Counted from the stretch's first letter, positions 43,710-52,889 are shown. The stretch: DNA of 64,000 bases from Acidobacteriota bacterium (GCA_013289715.1 JABCZJ010000002.1:186001-250000), one strand, 5' to 3'. Numbers and translations are program-made. Notes: a model not told the origin generated them from the sequence alone.

Positions 43710-44576
43710 CTACTGCGCGGCCTTTTCGCCTTTCTTTCTGGGCTCGCCGGCTGGCGCGGGTTTCCAGAACGTGGGATCGGCTTGGATCATTTCCGGGCCG
43801 ACGTAGCTGATGGCTGGATTCAGGGCGAACAGATTGATTTCGGCCTGGTCAACCGAGGCGGACATTAGTTCGTTGAGTTTGTGCATTCCTTCTTTGCCGA
43901 TGGCTTCCACGAATTTCGGACCGTTGGCGAAATTGCGGTCTATTTCCGCGGCGGATTTCAGGGGCGTGATGTAGATGAAATAGTTTTCGGGGCCGCCGTA
44001 GGCGCGCTCGTACATGGCCCATTGGGCGTCGGGAATTTTCGCGTAGGCGTCCTTGACCAGCTTCATGATGCTGCTCCAGTCCTCATCGTGACCGGGCTTG
44101 ACGTGGAAGACGCCGATTTCGAAGTAGCGGTCGTGCGGGAGGTCGGTTGCGGCGTTGAGGCTCAGATCGTCGCGCAGGACGTAGGCGCTGGTCTCGTAGG
44201 ATTGCAGCAGGTCACCATCGGCAACCGCGGCGCGATCGAGCGCGGCGGAAAGCGTGGCGTTCTGCTGGGTGGCCATGGCATCCTTTTCCCAGTCGGCGAA
44301 GGAATCGTAACTGGTGAAGAACAGCGAGCGGCTGGGACCACTGAGGGAATCCATGCCGAGATAGTAGTGGGTGTATTTTGCGGCTGCCATGGCGCGCACG
44401 AAAGCGCTTTCGGTCTTCTGATGCAGTGCGCCGCCCTTGCCGGGTTTCAGGACTTCGCGGTTAATCACCAAAACTTTCGGCGGTGTGCTGATTCCGCCGT
44501 TGTTCTGCGCCGCTGCGACGGTGGCAGCAGCGAGACACAGGCACGCACCCAGCAATAGGGTCACAACTCTTTTCAT
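43710..44576 (-). CDS. Secreted dimeric-barrel-like hypothetical protein (288 aa)
   Basis: Starts MKRVVTLLLGACLCLAAATV with a signal peptide that ends near AAAQNN; GAGGAGG is seven or more bases upstream. The mature protein seems to contain two ferredoxin-like halves: VLVINREVLKPGKGGALHQK and YFEIGVFHVKPGHDEDWSSI are the equivalent first strands and loops found in NIPSNAP/ABM-type dimeric alpha-beta barrels. WAMYERAYGGPENYFIYITP is another such block. Substrate unknown. Single gene, minus strand. Confidence 0.72.
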   Translation of the reverse strand: MKRVVTLLLGACLCLAAATVAAAQNNGGISTPPKVLVINREVLKPGKGGALHQKTESAFVRAMAAAKYTHYYLGMDSLSGPSRSLFFTSYDSFADWEKDAMATQQNATLSAALDRAAVADGDLLQSYETSAYVLRDDLSLNAATDLPHDRYFEIGVFHVKPGHDEDWSSIMKLVKDAYAKIPDAQWAMYERAYGGPENYFIYITPLKSAAEIDRNFANGPKFVEAIGKEGMHKLNELMSASVDQAEINLFALNPAISYVGPEMIQADPTFWKPAPAGEPRKKGEKAAQ

Positions 44577-44840
44577 TTTGTGCCGACCTCCTCGGCGGAG
44601 ACAATGGAGCGGACTACTAGCGTGGAAGGGCCGAACGGAGATCCCCGCGCGGGAAAATGTAAATTGGCTGGGATCGGCGGAAGAGTACTCGCGCCGAGGA
44701 ATGAAGTCAAGATGGTGAAGGCGCAGGCAGCGAATCAGTGATTTCCGGTAAGTGCGTCAATCTCGGCCCGCACGGCGCCCTATCTGCCGCGATCTGCCCA
44801 TTCGTATTGCCTTCGCCACGCGTCTTTTGGCCCTCGATCG

Positions 44841-44881
44841 ATGGACTTTAACTGTCACATTTAGAGGCATTTAAAGTCCAT
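44841..44881 (+). promoter_or_regulatory. Inverted repeat upstream of the pilin gene
   Basis: ATGGACTTTAA (44841-44851) and TTAAAGTCCAT (44871-44881) are exact inverse copies with 19 bases between. The site is about 130 bases upstream of the sigma-54-like promoter, the usual place for an activator (enhancer) site. Confidence 0.4.
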
Positions 44882-45006
44882 ATCCAAGCTTCCGCCCCCT
44901 CCCGCCTACTCCCGCGATCGCAGCTTTTTCGCACGATTCCGCATATCTCCTTATGCGCTATGTCGATAAGCTCGGGTTATTTCGCTCCGGCAAAGTATCG
45001 CTGGGA

Positions 45007-45022
45007 TGGCGCTCGCATTGCA
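45007..45022 (+). promoter_or_regulatory. Probable sigma-54 promoter of the pilin gene
   Basis: TGGCGC-TCGCA-TTGCA matches the -24/-12 consensus with the required GG and GC ten bases apart (45008-45009 and 45020-45021). It lies 62 bases upstream of the pilin start; major pilin genes are often RpoN-dependent. Confidence 0.55.
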
Positions 45023-45083
45023 CTCTCCCACCTGCACACCATTACGAATTCGAAAGCAGCCTTGGTATCCAGGAGAAACGCTA

Positions 45084-45605
45084 TTGAGTAGCAAATTGAC
45101 TAGCAAACAGAAGGGATTTTCTTTGATTGAGCTTTTGATCGTCGTGGCGATCATTTTGATCATCGCGGCCATCGCAATTCCGAATTTGCTTCGCGCCCGT
45201 ATCGCGGCCAATGAAGCTTCGGCTGTCGGTTCCATCCGCTCCATCGTGACCGCGGAAGTTTCCTACTCCTCCACGTGGGGACAGGGCTTCGCGGCCGCCA
45301 TCACCAATCTTGGTGGTGCGCTTCCTTGCACCGCAGCGGCAGCCACGGCTTGCATTCTCGACCCGATCATCACCGTCACCAAGATCAAGAGCGGTTACAC
45401 GTTGTCGGCGACTGGTGCGGGCGGTGCGGGAACTGCAGCTAGCCCGTACACCTCGTTTGAAGCCGCGGCCGTTCCGGTCACGGTGGGCACGACTGGTCAG
45501 CGCACGTTCTGCTCCGATGAATCGGGCGTAGTCCGCTTCGATCCAACGGGCGGCGCGGATCCTGGAACCGACGTGCTGTGCGAAAGGTTGGTCGCCCTCC
45601 AGTAG
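45084..45605 (+). CDS. Type IV pilin/pseudopilin-like protein (173 aa)
   Basis: The start is TTG 45084 with AGGAGAAA upstream. A short basic leader is followed by the prepilin peptidase site: Gly11 before FSLIELLIVVAIILIIAAIA, with Glu at mature position 5. The rest of the N-terminal helix (IPNLLRARIAANEASAVGSI) matches acidobacterial and Geobacter-like pilins. The C-terminal domain is small, Ala/Gly/Thr-rich and holds four Cys residues (PCTAAAATACIL, TFCSDE, VLCER). No pilus assembly genes are adjacent; the export cluster follows after 478 bases. It could be a major pilin or a secretion pseudopilin. Confidence 0.9.
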   Translation: MSSKLTSKQKGFSLIELLIVVAIILIIAAIAIPNLLRARIAANEASAVGSIRSIVTAEVSYSSTWGQGFAAAITNLGGALPCTAAAATACILDPIITVTKIKSGYTLSATGAGGAGTAASPYTSFEAAAVPVTVGTTGQRTFCSDESGVVRFDPTGGADPGTDVLCERLVALQ

Positions 45606-46083
45606 CTTCGGCGCGTGTGCAGACGGGAAGAAGCAAATCCCGGCTTCGTCACAAAGCGAGACGATCGCAGTACGGTCAGGATACGTCAGCAGGGTGTCCG
45701 CCTTCACGGCATTGCCTTAATTCGCGGCGCTGCTACCAGAATCACCTCCTCAGTGCGTCCGCTGTTAATGAATCCTGCGAGTAGCCATAATAGCGGCGTG
45801 CTCTTGGATGGAGCCGACTCAACCGGCTCGTATGTTGGGACTGCGGAGTGCAGTTACCCGACCATCCTGAATGAGTGGTCGACTACGCCGAACTCATCGT
45901 CAGACCATTCCGTTAGATCTTGGTCGGGGCGTTCGGGCGGGGAGGGCGCCGCGATGGAGGCGGGCGTGGCAAGATCGCAACACGCTTCATGTCATAACGT
46001 AGCCGGCAGACCGAGTCGTTATAAACTCGGGACAGTTCTCAAAATAAAAAACTGAGCTCTGCACCAGCGGAGGCGCGTCGGTA
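45606..46083. other. Gap between pilin and glycosyltransferase genes
   Basis: A 146-codon frame at 45615-46055 lacks protein-like composition and a ribosome binding site, so I leave it out. No terminator or promoter is clear. I see nothing else here. Confidence 0.45.
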
Positions 46084-47319
46084 ATGGCTCCGGTTCTTCT
46101 CTGGCTCATCATGTTCCTTTGCTTGCTTATATCTGTCATCAAGTACGTCATGGGAATCATCCTCAAGCTATCGTTCCCCAGCGCAAAAATCCAAAAGGAC
46201 TACACGTATGAGCCCACCGTGAGCGTACTCATGCCCTGCTTCAACGAGGGCAAGACCGTGTACGAAACCATCGCAAGCATCAGCAAGGCCAATTATCCGA
46301 ACGAAAAGTTTGAAGTCATTGCCCAGGACGACTGTTCCATCGACGACAGTTACGAGTGGATGCTCAAAGCCCAGCGCGATTTCGCGGGCATTCGAATTCG
46401 TACCGGGCGGAATGAATCGAACAGCGGAAAGGCGCGCACCGTGTGCAACGCGCTACAGCACTCAAGTGCAGATATCATCATTTCTATCGATTCGGATTGC
46501 ATTTTCCATCCCGACGCGATTAGAGAGTTGACAGCTTGTTTCTCCGAGCCGCGCGTCGGGTCGGTAGGCGGCAGGGTGGGCGTCCGAAACCCCAACGACG
46601 GCGTAATTACGGCGATTCAAGCCGTTATCTACTACTCCGCGTTCCAGCTGTACAAGATTCCCGAGAATTGGACGCGCAGTGTTTGTTGCATCAGCGGATG
46701 CCTTTTCGCCATTCGGCGGGAGTTGCTGCTGGAGATCGAACCGGCCATCCGCGCTCGTCATTGGTTCGGTATACCCGTGAACCAGGGCGAAGATCGGTTT
46801 CTGACGCATCAGACCTTGCTGCGCGGATACGGAACGTACATCAACAATGACGCTTTGTGCTGGACCACCGTGCCGAACACTCTCTCCGTCCTTTTCAAAC
46901 AGCAGCTCCGCTGGCGCCGCAGCATCGTTCGCGATTTCTTCTATACCCTGCGAACATTGCCGCAACACGTGTGGAAACTGCACCCCAACACGGTGTTTAC
47001 ACTCGTACTGACGCCGCTCGGCGCAATCATTGGCTTTCTGATTATGGTAACCGCGCTCTCAGCGGACCCCTTGGCCTGGGCCGGACCGCTTCCGCTGATC
47101 ACAGCGCTCGGAATCGGTGCCGTTCTTACGTGGGTGATCAACAGATACAGCGCGAGGGAAGCGCTGATCCATCCGCTGGCTTTTGGCGCTTACGTGGCAT
47201 GGTCACTCGTCAGCAGTTTATTCCTCACGCCCCTTGCTCTGTGCACCATGGATTCGGCGGACTGGGGGACGCGAGTAAAAGCAGAACAAGAGGTGGCCCT
47301 TGGCAACACTCACAGCTAA
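46084..47319 (+). CDS. Processive family 2 glycosyltransferase, membrane synthase (411 aa)
   Basis: An inner-membrane polysaccharide synthase similar in layout to hyaluronan, cellulose and Alg8-type enzymes. One N-terminal helix (LLWLIMFLCLLISVIKYVM) is followed by the GT-A core: VSVLMPCFNEGKTVYETI, the first acidic pair in AQDDCSIDDS, the metal-binding DSD in IISIDSDCIFHP, the catalytic GED in VNQGEDRFLTH and the Q-x-x-R-W motif as QQLRWRRS. Three C-terminal helices follow. The D, D, D and QxxRW set shows a processive enzyme; the sugar cannot be told. The next gene starts 20 bases before the stop, so the genes are coupled. No PilZ domain is fused. Confidence 0.9.
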   Translation: MAPVLLWLIMFLCLLISVIKYVMGIILKLSFPSAKIQKDYTYEPTVSVLMPCFNEGKTVYETIASISKANYPNEKFEVIAQDDCSIDDSYEWMLKAQRDFAGIRIRTGRNESNSGKARTVCNALQHSSADIIISIDSDCIFHPDAIRELTACFSEPRVGSVGGRVGVRNPNDGVITAIQAVIYYSAFQLYKIPENWTRSVCCISGCLFAIRRELLLEIEPAIRARHWFGIPVNQGEDRFLTHQTLLRGYGTYINNDALCWTTVPNTLSVLFKQQLRWRRSIVRDFFYTLRTLPQHVWKLHPNTVFTLVLTPLGAIIGFLIMVTALSADPLAWAGPLPLITALGIGAVLTWVINRYSAREALIHPLAFGAYVAWSLVSSLFLTPLALCTMDSADWGTRVKAEQEVALGNTHS

Positions 47320-48385
47320 CACGCAGCCTGCTGAGCCAAAAAAAGCGCCCCCGAGGCAATCGTTTCACTACAAGCTGGTGATTTTGCTCTACCGCGTCTT
47401 CGCCATCATCGTGCTCTATCTGGTCCTCGGCGGCATTCTCACTTACGCGTTCGTGATGGGCTTTTATGCGATCAGTAACACTTGGGCTGCACCCCTGATT
47501 CTCTCCTCCGTTGACGAGAAGAGTCTCGACTTCCGCGAAAAACTGGTGACCAGCCAGCAGACCATTGAAGATCTGAAGGTCGATTCACAGAAGCTGGATA
47601 GCGGAATTGCCGAGATGAAAAAACACCGAGCCGCCCTGCTCGCGCTCGAGCCGCAACTCCAGGGGGCGATTGATCGCGAAAGCGCGCACAACCATGTCAC
47701 CGGACCGCAACTCACCACACTCTACACCCAGAAACAGTCCGACAATCTGAAAACGCGATCCATCCTCGCGCAACTCAAGGAAGTCGAGTCCAACATCAAC
47801 AAGGACCTCGCTGCCGGGCTGATCACAAAAGGCGATGCGGCCACTCAGCTTTCCGCTCTGAACCAAGCCGAAGGCGCTTACACGGATAGCAAGATTGCTG
47901 AGGTGCTCCTAACGGACAGCATTCTGCAGAAGACCACGACAGGCACCGACTCGCTTGAGGTCTTAGAGAAGCAGGCCGAGTTACGCTCCGAGGCCGCGCA
48001 GCTTGATGTCGCGATCAACGTCGCCGAAAAACAGATTCAGGAGGAATCGCGCCAGATCGATCGCTTGCGCCAAGCCATCGTCACCGCCAAACAAAGTCCC
48101 TACTACCTGAACGCTGCCGGCGGCCAGACGCTGTACTTTGCCTTCGTTCCGTACGACAACCAGGTCAGCGCTGTGGCCGGCCATCCGATCTACGACTGTT
48201 ACCTCAATATGATGGCCTGCCGCAAAGTCGGCACGGTCAACCAGATTTTCGCGGGTGAAGAGACTGCTATCCATCCAATCTTTAAAACCAACATCCGCGG
48301 TTACTTGATCCAAATGAATCTGGACCACCCCGATTCCGCAAAATCCAAAACCGTGTTCCTCGGCCGCAAGCCGCTTCTGTTCTAA
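47300..48385 (+). CDS. Membrane-anchored coiled-coil adaptor, HlyD/Alg44-like (361 aa)
   Basis: Starts with TTG 47300 inside the synthase gene. A proline-rich cytoplasmic tail of about 23 residues is followed by a membrane helix (about 27-60), a long periplasmic coiled-coil hairpin (about 75-250, rich in Lys, Gln, Glu and Leu) and a C-terminal beta domain (LYFAFVPYDNQVSAVAGHPI, then TNIRGYLIQMNL). This is the shape of membrane-fusion adaptors that bridge an inner-membrane synthase to an outer-membrane channel. Unlike Alg44 it lacks a PilZ domain. Stop and next start are 10 bases apart. Confidence 0.75.
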   Translation: MATLTANTQPAEPKKAPPRQSFHYKLVILLYRVFAIIVLYLVLGGILTYAFVMGFYAISNTWAAPLILSSVDEKSLDFREKLVTSQQTIEDLKVDSQKLDSGIAEMKKHRAALLALEPQLQGAIDRESAHNHVTGPQLTTLYTQKQSDNLKTRSILAQLKEVESNINKDLAAGLITKGDAATQLSALNQAEGAYTDSKIAEVLLTDSILQKTTTGTDSLEVLEKQAELRSEAAQLDVAINVAEKQIQEESRQIDRLRQAIVTAKQSPYYLNAAGGQTLYFAFVPYDNQVSAVAGHPIYDCYLNMMACRKVGTVNQIFAGEETAIHPIFKTNIRGYLIQMNLDHPDSAKSKTVFLGRKPLLF

Positions 48386-48395
48386 GGAGAACTGA

Positions 48396-49457
48396 ATGTT
48401 TTTGAATGAATGGAAACTTCTGATCGCTACGGGTCTGCTTCTTGGCACCGCCGCGTTGGCGGAAGGCCAAGAAGACCAGCGGGCCTACTGCACCTACGTC
48501 ATGGAACAGGCGCAAGCACAGCGAGATTTCTTGCGCAGTCCCACGGCATCGGCGGGCTTCACACAGCCCGAAACTGGCCTGCCCATGCAAGTGGTCGGTG
48601 GCGCCTCTCTCGGTCTTTCCGAATTTAGGAAAGCTGGCTTGACCATGGAAGCGGCCCGCAAGAATTGCGAAGTCTACAAAGTCTCCACCGCTGCCCAGCA
48701 GGAAGTTCAATATGCGCTTGCCCGCATCGAAAAGGCGGCGCTGCTCAACCGGCTAGCTCTGATTGAACAAGCTTCGCAATCGCTCGGGACACTGATGGAG
48801 CAGACTTCCAAGATGCTAGAGGTCCAGAATGCCACCCGGCTCATGCTCTTCACGCTGCAGACCACAAAGATCAAGCTGGAGGCTGACCGCGCCGACACTC
48901 GAACGAAGCTCTCCGCGATCTATGTTCCACCTTTGAGCGACCGGCCACTGAAAGAACTCGTCGTGCAAACACAAAGCAGCGAATCGGACGAACAGAAAGC
49001 CCTGGCTAAGTTAAGCCGCCAGAACAATTGGGATGTGCTTCTCACGGTCGGCGTCCATCAGCAAGTTAATCCAGTTGATTATGGTCCGCAGCCTTATGGC
49101 CAAGTCTCCATCAACTACAACCTTGCCCGCCGCGCCATCGACAGGCACCTGGACCGAGCCGTCGAAGCTCACGACGAATGGAAAAAAGTACAGGAGGGCG
49201 ACGTGGTACGCCAGATGGAGGTCCTGCGGCAGCAGTTGCTGGATGGCGTTACGATGCAGCAGGCCAAGCTCAATTCTTTCCGGGAGCAGGGCGAACAGGT
49301 CGAGAAAGATCTTAAGGCAGTCGCCGCACCAGACACTGCCGCGGCTTTCGACTTTCACAACCAATTAGCCGCCACCTTGCTTCTTCTGCAAATCGAAACC
49401 GACGATGCCAGCTTCCGAATTGCCCGCCTGCGTGAGTATCTCGGAAAAAATTACTGA
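48396..49457 (+). CDS. TolC-like outer-membrane/periplasmic protein (353 aa)
   Basis: A signal peptide (LLIATGLLLGTAALAEGQ) precedes a mostly helical protein with long coiled-coil segments (QYALARIEKAALLNRLALIE and VRQMEVLRQQLLDGVTMQQA). In the middle, NNWDVLLTVGVHQQVNPVDY leads to GPQPYGQVSINYNL, the alternating pattern of a TolC beta strand followed by its next helix. It is shorter than TolC (about 420-490), with only one obvious strand pair, so it may be a reduced or helper form. It is the third gene of the set and probably completes the envelope-spanning path. Confidence 0.7.
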   Translation: MFLNEWKLLIATGLLLGTAALAEGQEDQRAYCTYVMEQAQAQRDFLRSPTASAGFTQPETGLPMQVVGGASLGLSEFRKAGLTMEAARKNCEVYKVSTAAQQEVQYALARIEKAALLNRLALIEQASQSLGTLMEQTSKMLEVQNATRLMLFTLQTTKIKLEADRADTRTKLSAIYVPPLSDRPLKELVVQTQSSESDEQKALAKLSRQNNWDVLLTVGVHQQVNPVDYGPQPYGQVSINYNLARRAIDRHLDRAVEAHDEWKKVQEGDVVRQMEVLRQQLLDGVTMQQAKLNSFREQGEQVEKDLKAVAAPDTAAAFDFHNQLAATLLLLQIETDDASFRIARLREYLGKNY

Positions 49458-49859
49458 GTGACTTGATTCCCGCGTCTCGTTCGGGCTTTGCGGATTTGCG
49501 ATCAGCCAAGATTGTGGGTCTGCGGATTTATTCTGGAATGCGCACGACTCGGGGCGCTGCCTGCAGTTCTGATGACCGTGTCCGTGCAACGAGTCCAGGC
49601 CTGCGAAACGCCATCTTCGTTGTGGTGCAACCAACGGACGCCCCGGACGGTCCGCTTCGAGGAAGCTTGTGCTGTCACGGCACTCGCTGTGATAGATCGC
49701 GCGCAACGCGCTTGTGTTTGCCAATCCAATTCCACATGCCTGATAAGTTACCGGAACTCCACTTTACCGGCGTTTGCCAGGACTTGGGTCCGATACCTGG
49801 CAGCTGCAAGGCTATTACCAGCTGGATTCATTCACGAAGCCGACGACCTGCTCTTCCCG
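49458..49859. other. Gap after the export cluster
   Basis: No supported gene. Frames on both strands are rich in Arg, Ser and Cys. There is no clear terminator after the stop at 49457. Confidence 0.4.
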
Positions 49860-50486
49860 TCATGGCTTATCTTCTTCGCGCAGCCCTCCCGCCTTGCGAA
49901 CCAGACCGTGGATCGCCTGCAAACCGAAGTGCTTCGCGGCAGGGTTCTGGAATACCAGGGTGACATTCGAAAACGGCACCTGCGGCGTGTCCATTCCCCC
50001 GGCAATACAGACCTGCAACAGTGAAAACTGCCCGAAGGGCGCCGTGCTGCCATTGGCGAAAACGCTGGCGGTCCCGTTAATCTCGATGCGGGCGACGTAG
50101 GGAGGCGTGGTCGAGGCGGCGGGAGGGCAGTCCGTCGGATCGTAAGTGACCGTGCCATCCATCGTGATGTTGTGAGTATGTTGCGCCAAGTTGACGGTTT
50201 GGATGTCTGCAGGGCTTTGCCCAAGGACTGACAACTCCATGGTCAGGAAGGCTGAGAAATGAGCTTTGCCGGTGTCATGGTCCAACGTCAAACTCCACGG
50301 CCCGTGAACTTCATAGGCAGTTGTGCCTCCGGTTATGGGTGTAAAGTCATTGATCACGCCACTCAAGTGCTTTGGCCTTGGGTCTTGGGCCAGCATGCTG
50401 GCGGCTGCGGCCAGTGCTAGCACTAAGACAACACGTACCGCTCGCAACAGAGTCTTTCCGTTCATCAGAAATCGCTGGGTTGCCAC
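49860..50486 (-). CDS. Secreted hypothetical protein (208 aa)
   Basis: GTG 50486 is preceded by GGAGG at eight bases, so I prefer it to an ATG at 50519 upstream or at 50465 inside. The signal peptide is LLRAVRVVLVLALAAAASML. The mature part is beta-rich: HGPWSLTLDHDTGKAHFSAF, HNITMDGTVTYDPTDCPP and PPYVARIEINGTASVFANGS. It contains two Cys residues that could pair. It resembles all-beta secreted proteins of unknown function seen repeatedly in Acidobacteria. It points toward the export cluster and does not share its transcript. Confidence 0.75.
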   Translation of the reverse strand: MATQRFLMNGKTLLRAVRVVLVLALAAAASMLAQDPRPKHLSGVINDFTPITGGTTAYEVHGPWSLTLDHDTGKAHFSAFLTMELSVLGQSPADIQTVNLAQHTHNITMDGTVTYDPTDCPPAASTTPPYVARIEINGTASVFANGSTAPFGQFSLLQVCIAGGMDTPQVPFSNVTLVFQNPAAKHFGLQAIHGLVRKAGGLREEDKP

Positions 50487-50914
50487 GTTCGATGCCTCCT
50501 TTTTTTGGTTTCGATCCACGCGCTCAACCTCCTGGCCTTCGTTATTGGCTTCTACCCTGTATATCGGAAACGGCGAGCAAAAGACGACAGCCGCTGTTCA
50601 CAACCACTCCCGCAGCGCGTCATCGCCTTGTCCCCGGGCGGAGGGCCACGCAGTTAAGTGCAAATCGGGGACCGAATGTCCTGATCGAAGAGTCCCCAAC
50701 TTAACTCCCTTGGAAATGCGGACAATTCGATGGCAGGCTCGCTTCGACGCAGCTGGGTAAGCCCAAAAAGGGCGTTGAATAAATCAACGCAACGCAGAGA
50801 ATAGGTCGGAATGCTGCAACAGATTGCGAGCATGAGCCCTGGTCGGCTCAAGTCCTCGCAACCAGAAACCGACCCACGACGAAGCTACGGCAGTAGGGGA
50901 ATGATGCCGTGACT
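50487..50914. other. Intergenic region without a supported gene
   Basis: Short frames on both strands have no ribosome binding site or recognisable domain. I see no promoter or terminator that I can defend. Confidence 0.4.
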
Positions 50915-51733
50915 TTATTTTTCGAAGAGGGCGTTGGCTTCGGCGAAGGGCATGGCGTCTTCGAGGAGCGCGTTGTAGGTACCGGAGTGCTTTAGCTCTT
51001 GCGCGATACGGCGGTTGAGGCCCAGGGTGGCGCGCATGATGCCGGAACCAACACTTACGCGGGCGACGCCAAGTTCGCGCAGGCGCGGGATCGTAGGCAG
51101 ATTCGCGCCGACTAGAATGTTTAGCGGGAATTTCAGCGCGTCAACTACCCTGCGAATAATATTCTCGTCGCTGACACCGGGAAGGAAGACGCAGTCGGCT
51201 CCGGCGCCGATGTAGGCTTGCAGGCGCTCGCAGGCGCGCTCGAAGCGAGTGGCCGGCTCGCCGATTTGCGCGAGGCAAACGTCGGTGCGGGCGTTGATGA
51301 CTACGTTTACGCCCAGACCGACGGCGACGCGGCGGATCGTGGCGATTTTTTCGATTTGCGGCGCGATGGGCACGAGGGCGTGCGATTCGTGCTGCATGTC
51401 TTCCAGGTTCAGGCCCACGGCGCCTGCTGCGATCAGGCCGGCGGTGGTTTTGGCGACATCACCGTAGCCAGCTTCCAGATCCGCTGTGACGGGAACCCGC
51501 ACGCAATCGCAGATTTGCCCTACCGTTGCGAGCATCAAGTCCTGGGGAATGCGTTCGCCATCGGAGTAGCCGAGCGAAAAAGCGATTCCCGCGCTGGTGG
51601 TGGCGATGGCGGGAAAGTCGGTTTGCTCGAAGATGCGCGCGCTGGCACAGTCCCAGGCGTTGGGCAGGACTAGGATTTCCGGACTGCGGTGTAATGAACG
51701 GAAGAACTCCGCTTTTTCGTTTTGCGTTTTCAT
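50915..51733 (-). CDS. Isocitrate lyase/PEP mutase family protein (272 aa)
   Basis: A TIM-barrel enzyme of the superfamily that cleaves or forms C-C or P-C bonds beside a carboxylate. Features: LVLPNAWDCASARIFEQTDF, AIATTSAGIAFSLGYSDGE, the metal-binding acidic pair in VPVTADLEAGYGD and GLNLEDMQHES, and VINARTDVCL. The conserved catalytic Cys loop KKCGH of isocitrate lyase is absent; the region reads EDMQHES, as in the uncharacterised PEP-mutase-like branch. The substrate is unknown. Single gene, minus strand. Confidence 0.88.
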   Translation of the reverse strand: MKTQNEKAEFFRSLHRSPEILVLPNAWDCASARIFEQTDFPAIATTSAGIAFSLGYSDGERIPQDLMLATVGQICDCVRVPVTADLEAGYGDVAKTTAGLIAAGAVGLNLEDMQHESHALVPIAPQIEKIATIRRVAVGLGVNVVINARTDVCLAQIGEPATRFERACERLQAYIGAGADCVFLPGVSDENIIRRVVDALKFPLNILVGANLPTIPRLRELGVARVSVGSGIMRATLGLNRRIAQELKHSGTYNALLEDAMPFAEANALFEK

Positions 51734-51896
51734 GCGGACATTATATTCGAGGGCGAGAGCTCGTGCGCTGCTGAAATGATGCTGACCAATTGCTGGGCAA
51801 GCAAACCCGCGGCGTGTGCGGCGCTCGCATGTCGCGCCTTCCAGACCCTTTGTTTTGCGATTGACGCGGGTTCCGCGATGTTAATATTACAGTTAC

Positions 51897-52889
51897 ATGA
51901 AAGCATCGTTGCAATTTCCCATGCCGGAAGAACGGCAGAGGCGAATCGCGAAGGCTCTATTCCGCGGAGGAAGCCTGACGCTGGAAAATCCTGTATACCG
52001 GCGCGTTTTGCGCTCGCTGCTCGATGCCCTGCTGATTCCGGATCTGGCTCCGCGCGATTTGACCGTGGCGGCGCTCGGGATCAAGAGTCGCGCGGCCGTG
52101 GCTCACGTGGTGGCGCGCGAGCCGGGCGTAGCGGCCGGCCTCGAAGAATATACGTTCCTGCTGCGGCAACGCGGCGTTAAGGTGACGCTGCAAAAAGAGG
52201 ATGGCGACGTCTTCCAGACGGGCGACGTTTTGCTTCGCGCCGAGGGTGGAGAAAACAAGTTGCTGAGTTTGGAGCGCGTGGGACTGAATATATTGCAGCG
52301 CTTGTGCGGGATCGCGACGGCGACGCAGCGTTTGCAGGCGCGCGCGCGCCTGCAATGCCCGGCGACGCGAATTGTGGGGACGCGGAAAACACCCTGGGGG
52401 CTATTGGACAAGCGCGCGATACACCTGGGCGGAGGGGGCACGCACCGACTGGGTTTGGGCGACGGAATCGTGGTGAAGAACAATCACCTGGCGTTGCTGG
52501 CGCGGAACGAAGAGCAAGCTGCGCCGCTGGCTGTTCAGAAAGCATGGAAGTCGCGGCGCCGCGCGGCATTCATCGAGGTGGAAGTGCGCAGCGAAGAAGG
52601 CGCGCTGGCAGCGGCGCGGGCGTTCAAGCGTTTGCGCGCCGAGGCTACTTCGGCGACGCGGGAATATCCTTGCCTGGTGATGCTGGACAATCTGATGCCG
52701 GACGACGTGCGGCAGATTATCGTGGCGATGCGCAGGGAAAAAGTGTGGGAAGGTACGCTGGTGGAAGCCAGCGGCGGAATCTCCGAGACCAATATGGAGC
52801 TGTACGCGGCCACGGAGGTGGATGCGATTTCACTGGGGGCGCTGACGCATTCGGTCCGCGCAATGGATCTTAGCCAACGGATTGGATAG
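51897..52889 (+). CDS. nadC: Nicotinate-nucleotide pyrophosphorylase, carboxylating (330 aa)
   Basis: Converts quinolinate and PRPP to nicotinate mononucleotide in de novo NAD synthesis. The type II PRTase layout is visible: VAREPGVAAGLEEYTFLLRQ, then the core IVGTRKTPWGLLDKRAIHLG and GGGTHRLGLGDGIVVKNNHL, the acidic strand IEVEVRSEEGAL, CLVMLDNLMPDDVR and VEASGGISETNMELYAATEV. Residues differ from the E. coli form in the TRKT loop (TPWG for TPGL), as in a subset of bacterial and archaeal NadC and ModD proteins, so an alternative substrate cannot be excluded. No nadA or nadB is nearby. An AT-rich TTAATATTACAG lies just upstream. Confidence 0.85.
   Translation: MKASLQFPMPEERQRRIAKALFRGGSLTLENPVYRRVLRSLLDALLIPDLAPRDLTVAALGIKSRAAVAHVVAREPGVAAGLEEYTFLLRQRGVKVTLQKEDGDVFQTGDVLLRAEGGENKLLSLERVGLNILQRLCGIATATQRLQARARLQCPATRIVGTRKTPWGLLDKRAIHLGGGGTHRLGLGDGIVVKNNHLALLARNEEQAAPLAVQKAWKSRRRAAFIEVEVRSEEGALAAARAFKRLRAEATSATREYPCLVMLDNLMPDDVRQIIVAMRREKVWEGTLVEASGGISETNMELYAATEVDAISLGALTHSVRAMDLSQRIG

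Noticed and set aside
45615..46055. 146-codon + strand frame between pilin and synthase
   Set aside because: Composition is not protein-like and there is no ribosome binding site; the start is only 9 bases after the pilin stop, without coupling signals.
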